From Natronosalvus hydrolyticus (GTDB lineage: Archaea > Halobacteriota > Halobacteria > Halobacteriales > Natrialbaceae): a DNA stretch of 56,797 nt. Location: the NCBI GenBank assembly GCA_025517525.1, contig JAOPJZ010000023.1:1-56797 (forward strand), given 5' to 3'. Of this stretch, positions 52,954-56,797 are shown piece after piece. The notes under the pieces are model-generated. The model saw nothing but the letters and a program-made list of their open reading frames with translations. It was not told the origin of the DNA and made no database searches. Every line of letters starts with the position of its first letter. Positions within the stretch are counted from its first letter, which is position 1. The position numbers and the translations under genes were made by a program.

Positions 52954-55900
52954 TTAGTGCTCGCGATCGAATAACTTACGAAACACCTTGCGTTCGGCCG
53001 TTCGAACGTGATTATGGAACGCGGGAGCCGAGATGCCAAGTGAGGTTGCAACCTCTTCACCGGTCGTGACTCGAGGCCACTCGAAGTAGCCACCGTGGTA
53101 GGCCGTCTGGACGACTTCCCGTTGACGATCGGTCAACTCCTCGAGAGCTGACGCCCGGTTCGTGTCGTACATTGGCCGTTCGTGTCCGTTATGATCGTCG
53201 GGCGACTCGCGGCGGGCGAGTAACGTCGTCGCGAGACCGCGCCGGTTGAGATCCGTGAGGACTTCTCTGACGTCGACCGACTTCGGGACTTCGAGCGTGG
53301 CCCGTGTACCGGATTCTGGATCCACCGTACACGAACGAAGCGTGCCGCCGTAGGTCTGGATAACCGGTGTGAGAAACGGGCCACTGATGGCCAACTGCAC
53401 CACCGTCTGTGACGAGTCACGGCTGATTATCGTCCCTGTGGCGTCGCTGTCTGCGAGTGTATCGCCCGTAAGCGAGGCCGACACCGTTGCGAAGACTGTC
53501 GTCGAGCCGTCTTCTTGTGGAATAATTCCGTCGATTTCCAGAGGTGCGCCGGCAAGTTCAGCAACCGCCATGAGTGTCGGGTCCGGCGCAGTCTCCAGTT
53601 CGATTTCTGTTATCCCCTCACCCAGCAACGCCTGCTTTCGCTGGACCGAATCGATGGCGTAGGCAATCGTCTCGCCGAGTTCGGCAAGCGTCGTTCGTGT
53701 CGGTTCGTCGAACCCGTTGCGCTCGGTGCTATACAACGTCACAACTCCGTACAGGAAGTCATCGTACACAATTGGAACTGCATGGACACTCTGGAAGTCA
53801 CGGGAGAGGGCTGCCGAACGCCAGGCTCCCTGTCGTAAATCCTCGGCGACCGCAGGCACGCTAATCGGCGTCCGAGAGCGGACAGCTCGCCCTGCTGGCT
53901 CGGCCGCCTCGTCGTCGAGAGCCGTCACTGTTACCTGTTCGAGATAGTCGCGTCCAACTCCGGCTGCGTGTCGACTGATCACTTCGTTCCCACCGGGGTC
54001 CGGTTCGCCGATCCAGGCGTACGCACAGCCATCTATCTCGAGAAGGCGATCACAGACGCCTTCTTCGATTTCGGCCCGCGAATTCGCGCGCAACAGGAGC
54101 GATTCGATGTCTTCGCGCAGCTGGGACGCATCGTTCAGCCGCTCGAGGTGTTCGTTTTGCCGTTTGAGTTCCTGCTCGCGTTCGTGTAACCGCTGGGTGC
54201 GACCGATTCTGTCGAGTGCAGTCTCGGCTGTCGCACCGAATGCCTTGGCCAACTCGACGGTATTCTCGTCGAAGCTATCGGACTCACTCGAGTGAGCGAC
54301 GAGCACGCCGTGTTCTCCGAGTGGTATCCAGAGTCCACTTCGAACCGTCGCGTCGTCGTACAGCCGCTCCAGCGCTGGGTCGTCCGTGCGGACCACCGTC
54401 TCACCGTCGAGGAAGACGTCCCAGGTGGTGCCCTCTCCTGGTGCAAACCGAGGTGGCGTCCCAAACTGTGTGAGTAACCCTGTTGTGTACGCAGCCGGAG
54501 CCAGTTCGTTCTCCCGCTCATCGTACTGGTATACGACAACGTTCGACAGGTCGAGGACGTCTGCTGCCACGTCGGTCACGTACTCACAGGCCGCCGCCTT
54601 CGACTCGACCGTCAGAAGGTGCTCGGTCGCTTCGTACAGTGTATTGAGTGTCTCCTCGTACTGTTCGCGTTCGGTCACGTCGATGCCGATACCGATGACC
54701 CTATCGAGCGTCGACCCGGTGACGACCGGCCGATACCACGTCTCGAACACGCGACCGCCAACCTCTCGGAAGACGTGTACTTCGTGTCCATCCAGCGCGG
54801 TTTCGATGTCTTCGACAATTTCAGGATGGTCGGCAAACACTGCTGTGGCCGATTCCCCAACGACCTCACCAGGCTCGAGGCCGATTCGCTCGAGTGCACT
54901 GCCTTCGGACAGCGTGAACACGCCGTTTTCGTCGAGCGAAAAGAGGACTACGGGGGCGTTTTCGACGATTACCTGCAGCCGTTCGGAGCGTTCGACGAGC
55001 GCCTGCTCGCGTTCGACCCGGTCGGTGACGTCGCTGAAATAGATCGACAGGCCGGATTCGGAGGGGAAAATCCGGGCTTCGACCCATCGGTCGAACGGTT
55101 CGTAATACTGTTCTACCGTTTGTTGTTCCTGCGTTTCGTACGACGTAAGAGCCGCCTCGGTGAACGCCGAATCGTCGAGACCAGGAATCGATTTGAAAAT
55201 TGACCGGCCCAGTAGCTCCTCACGTGGTGTCTGGAAAAACAACTCCGCTCGTTTGTTGAGATACGTGAATCGGCCAGTCGAATCCAGCGAAATGAACGCA
55301 TCAGTCACGCGTTCGAACGATTTGGTCAACTCCCGTTCGACATGCCGATAGGCGGTTATGTCACGAACCGACACCACGACGCCATCGACGGCGGGGTGAG
55401 CCAGTTGATTCGTCACGATGGCTTCGTGCACTCGCCAACTGCCATCGCCGTGTTTAAACCGGTACTCACAGCTTTCGGAGGTATCGACCTCCCCCTCGAG
55501 CACGGTCTCAAATGTCTCTCGAAACGTCTCCCTGTCAGCTTCGTGGATACAGTCATCGATCTGCTCGCCGAGCAACGACTCGGGATCATATCCTGCGACG
55601 TGTTTGACCGACGGGCCGGTGAAGGTGTGCCGACGGTCAGTATCGAGGACGAAAAAGAGTGCCGGAGAGTTTTCAATTAGCGTTTGGTACCACGATTCGC
55701 GGGCTTCAAGTTCACGGCCAGACCGTGCCTGGTCGATCACAGACTCGAGGCGGTGGACGAGCAGCTGTGTCTGCTCGAGCGTCGCTTGCTGTACCACGTC
55801 GGCTGCCCCGGCCTCGAGAGCTGCCTCGAGGTGGGTGCTGGACGCTTCCCGTGGCTCTCCAGATGTCGACCCACCGTTTGTCGATGGCGACAGCCCCTCC

Positions 55901-56160
55901 TCGCCGACCGTCGATGTTGACTCGGAGGAGTTCACGGTGTCGGCACTGGGACCGACGACGACCGGTGCGTCCGTCAGTTGTGCCTCCTTACAATCGTCAG
56001 TAAGCACGCAATCGATGGCCTCGAGTTCCACGTCGGCTACCGACGTAACCGGACCGACCACCTCGAAGGCCTCCTCGAGTCTCTCACCGACGCTGTGGAC
56101 CCAGTCGGCCCTTCCGGTGAGTAACACGGTCGATGAGTCGTGGTCCGTCGTTCGATGCAT
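52954..56160 (-). CDS. Bat-type regulator: degenerate receiver, three PAS, two GAF domains, BAT output domain, HTH
   Basis: 1068 residues. Residues 1-150 look like a receiver-type domain (CVLTDDC; LEAGAADVVQ) interrupted by a Ser/Thr-rich linker at about 72-110. Three PAS domains follow at about 155-275, 280-395 and 400-515 (WYQTLIENSPALFFVLD; FISLDSTGRFTYLNKRAELF; VVLFSLDENGVFTLSEGSAL). Two GAF-like domains are at about 520-675 and 690-835, then a BAT-associated domain at 845-1000 and HTH_10 at 1009-1065 with AYHGGYFEWP. There is no kinase domain, so sensing is coupled directly to DNA binding. An intact HalOD1 gene follows. Ligand and targets are unknown. Confidence 0.9.
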   Translation of the reverse strand: MHRTTDHDSSTVLLTGRADWVHSVGERLEEAFEVVGPVTSVADVELEAIDCVLTDDCKEAQLTDAPVVVGPSADTVNSSESTSTVGEEGLSPSTNGGSTSGEPREASSTHLEAALEAGAADVVQQATLEQTQLLVHRLESVIDQARSGRELEARESWYQTLIENSPALFFVLDTDRRHTFTGPSVKHVAGYDPESLLGEQIDDCIHEADRETFRETFETVLEGEVDTSESCEYRFKHGDGSWRVHEAIVTNQLAHPAVDGVVVSVRDITAYRHVERELTKSFERVTDAFISLDSTGRFTYLNKRAELFFQTPREELLGRSIFKSIPGLDDSAFTEAALTSYETQEQQTVEQYYEPFDRWVEARIFPSESGLSIYFSDVTDRVEREQALVERSERLQVIVENAPVVLFSLDENGVFTLSEGSALERIGLEPGEVVGESATAVFADHPEIVEDIETALDGHEVHVFREVGGRVFETWYRPVVTGSTLDRVIGIGIDVTEREQYEETLNTLYEATEHLLTVESKAAACEYVTDVAADVLDLSNVVVYQYDERENELAPAAYTTGLLTQFGTPPRFAPGEGTTWDVFLDGETVVRTDDPALERLYDDATVRSGLWIPLGEHGVLVAHSSESDSFDENTVELAKAFGATAETALDRIGRTQRLHEREQELKRQNEHLERLNDASQLREDIESLLLRANSRAEIEEGVCDRLLEIDGCAYAWIGEPDPGGNEVISRHAAGVGRDYLEQVTVTALDDEAAEPAGRAVRSRTPISVPAVAEDLRQGAWRSAALSRDFQSVHAVPIVYDDFLYGVVTLYSTERNGFDEPTRTTLAELGETIAYAIDSVQRKQALLGEGITEIELETAPDPTLMAVAELAGAPLEIDGIIPQEDGSTTVFATVSASLTGDTLADSDATGTIISRDSSQTVVQLAISGPFLTPVIQTYGGTLRSCTVDPESGTRATLEVPKSVDVREVLTDLNRRGLATTLLARRESPDDHNGHERPMYDTNRASALEELTDRQREVVQTAYHGGYFEWPRVTTGEEVATSLGISAPAFHNHVRTAERKVFRKLFDREH

Positions 56161-56349
56161 ACCACCTGTTCGAGAGTGAAGACTAAAAGACCGCCGCCCA
56201 CCTTACGACCTGTTTCCAGACCGAATAAACGAAACACACCTACATCTATTAGTGGTTTATCACCAGCCGAACGAATCGGTAGGTGGCCGGTATCACCGCC
56301 GTTGCACCGCCCCGCCAGTTACAAGAGCGATGGGGCGTTGCATACACCT

Positions 56350-56640
56350 GTGCAACTCGAGTGTGTGTTCTTCGGGCCGTTTCGCGAGGACGTCGGTGAT
56401 AAAACCGTCATCTGGGACGAGGACGTAGACAACGTCGGCGAACTCCTCCGCGAACTCGAGGCCGCGTATCCAGTGCTTTCGGGGCGATTGCTCGATTCGG
56501 ATGGCTCCGGTATGGGTGGCCTGGCCGAGAAAACCGTCGTGACGAAGAACAAAACAGATATTCGCCATCTCGAGGGCCTCGATACCCCGCTCGAGGATGG
56601 CGACGTGTTACGGCTGGTTCCGTCGGTTTACGGCGGGTAG
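56350..56640 (+). CDS. Ubiquitin-like small modifier protein (SAMP1/MoaD type)
   Basis: 96 residues from a GTG start, (V/M)QLECVFFGPFREDVGDKTV. Beta-grasp fold with VGELLRELEAAYPVLSGRLL, then KTVVTKNKTDIRHLEGLDTP and LEDGDVLRLVPSVYGG. The C-terminal Gly-Gly is the adenylation and conjugation site of MoaD/ThiS and of haloarchaeal SAMPs, so it may act as a sulfur carrier for molybdopterin or as a protein modifier. The open frame extends 70 codons upstream through basic sequence overlapping the Bat promoter and is rejected. It is divergent from the Bat regulator. Confidence 0.88.
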   Translation: MQLECVFFGPFREDVGDKTVIWDEDVDNVGELLRELEAAYPVLSGRLLDSDGSGMGGLAEKTVVTKNKTDIRHLEGLDTPLEDGDVLRLVPSVYGG

Positions 56641-56650
56641 TTCTGAGAGA

Positions 56651-56722
56651 AATCGTTGTACTCACGTGGCGCCGATCGTCCGTAGCGGGGTCAGCGATCG
56701 GCGGTAGGTTGGAACAGTCCCG
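56651..56722 (+). repeat. Dispersed intergenic element, copy D
   Basis: AATCGTTGTACTCACG, then a perfect 9 bp inverted repeat CGCCGATCG / CGATCGGCG around a 16 nt centre, then GTAGGTTGGAACAGTCCC. The flanks match copy C (52122, minus strand) and the core is inverted relative to it. It lies just after the SAMP-like gene. From here to the window end no gene is supported. Confidence 0.6.
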
Positions 56723-56797
56723 ATGAATCATACGGTCTACTGGGCCGTGGTGAATCGCCATATGGCATTGGATTTGGCTAGTTCACAGCACGCTTGA

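Noticed and set aside
56140..56349. 70-codon extension of the SAMP-like protein with an ATG start
   Set aside because: It overlaps the Bat start region, is Arg/Pro-rich, and the family begins directly at the beta strand after the GTG.

Overview
The window is chromosomal DNA of a halophilic archaeon (class Halobacteria). The proteins are strongly acidic. Signal peptides are mostly Tat-type (RR motifs, several with a lipobox). Start codons often lie about 25 nt behind a TATA-like box, as in leaderless haloarchaeal genes. The families are typical of the group: HalOD1, bacterio-opsin-activator (Bat) regulators, halolysin-type proteases, NucS, FttA/aCPSF1, SAMP and DUF2150. A member of the Natrialbaceae is my best guess (inference only). 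Most of the window is ordinary core genome with small accessory islands.

Layout. 0-0.5 kb: a broken TnpB fragment back to back with a small ribbon-helix-helix-like gene. 0.6-4.3 kb: cobalamin adenosyltransferase and a tungstate/molybdate ABC transporter operon. 4.7-6.4 kb: a zinc ribbon, a gene-poor 1.1 kb stretch and a small membrane protein. 6.4-8.9 kb: a PAS/GAF Bat-type regulator followed by a broken HalOD1 gene. 9.2-13.5 kb: glycine decarboxylase subunits 2 and 1, and HMG-CoA synthase. 13.9-18.6 kb: a large pilin-like/Ig-like surface protein, DUF2150, a TatD-like hydrolase and a NYN-domain protein. 18.8-22.9 kb: two tandem halolysin-type proteases. 23.0-24.5 kb: gcvT and gcvH. 24.8-32.6 kb: lipoproteins, FttA, NucS, shikimate kinase, chorismate mutase and ribosomal protein S8e. 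32.7-41.6 kb: RtcB, a glycosyltransferase, a beta-RFAP-synthase homologue, a three-gene cluster of low-complexity and DUF7504-like proteins, and a DUF35/thiolase pair. 41.8-47.6 kb: HflX, FUN14, and the conserved SDO1 - proteasome alpha - Pop5 - methyltransferase - Rpp30 block. 47.8-52.0 kb: a cysteine-rich four-helix copper-binding protein, small membrane proteins, tRNA-Glu(TTC) with a decayed partial copy of its 3' end, an FAH-family enzyme and a universal stress protein. 52.3-56.6 kb: an intact HalOD1 gene, a second Bat-type multi-PAS regulator and a SAMP-like ubiquitin-fold protein.

How the genes connect. All four glycine-cleavage proteins are present but split into two oppositely oriented pairs about 11 kb apart. 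HMG-CoA synthase, acetoacetyl-CoA-type thiolase and the DUF35 partner (the first mevalonate steps) are all in the window. Both Bat-type regulators are followed on the same strand by a stand-alone HalOD1 gene, one of which has decayed. RNase P subunits, proteasome and SDO1 form an RNA/protein-turnover operon.

The least explained structures are non-coding. A family of roughly 75-80 bp intergenic elements is present in four copies, and in two of them the 26 bp core is inverted relative to the flanks. A perfect 11 bp inverted repeat brackets the promoter of the copper-binding protein gene. Duplicated 36 nt units and a 13 bp hairpin follow nucS. Several start codons were moved inside longer open frames, using family N-termini, TATA spacing or ATGA overlaps.
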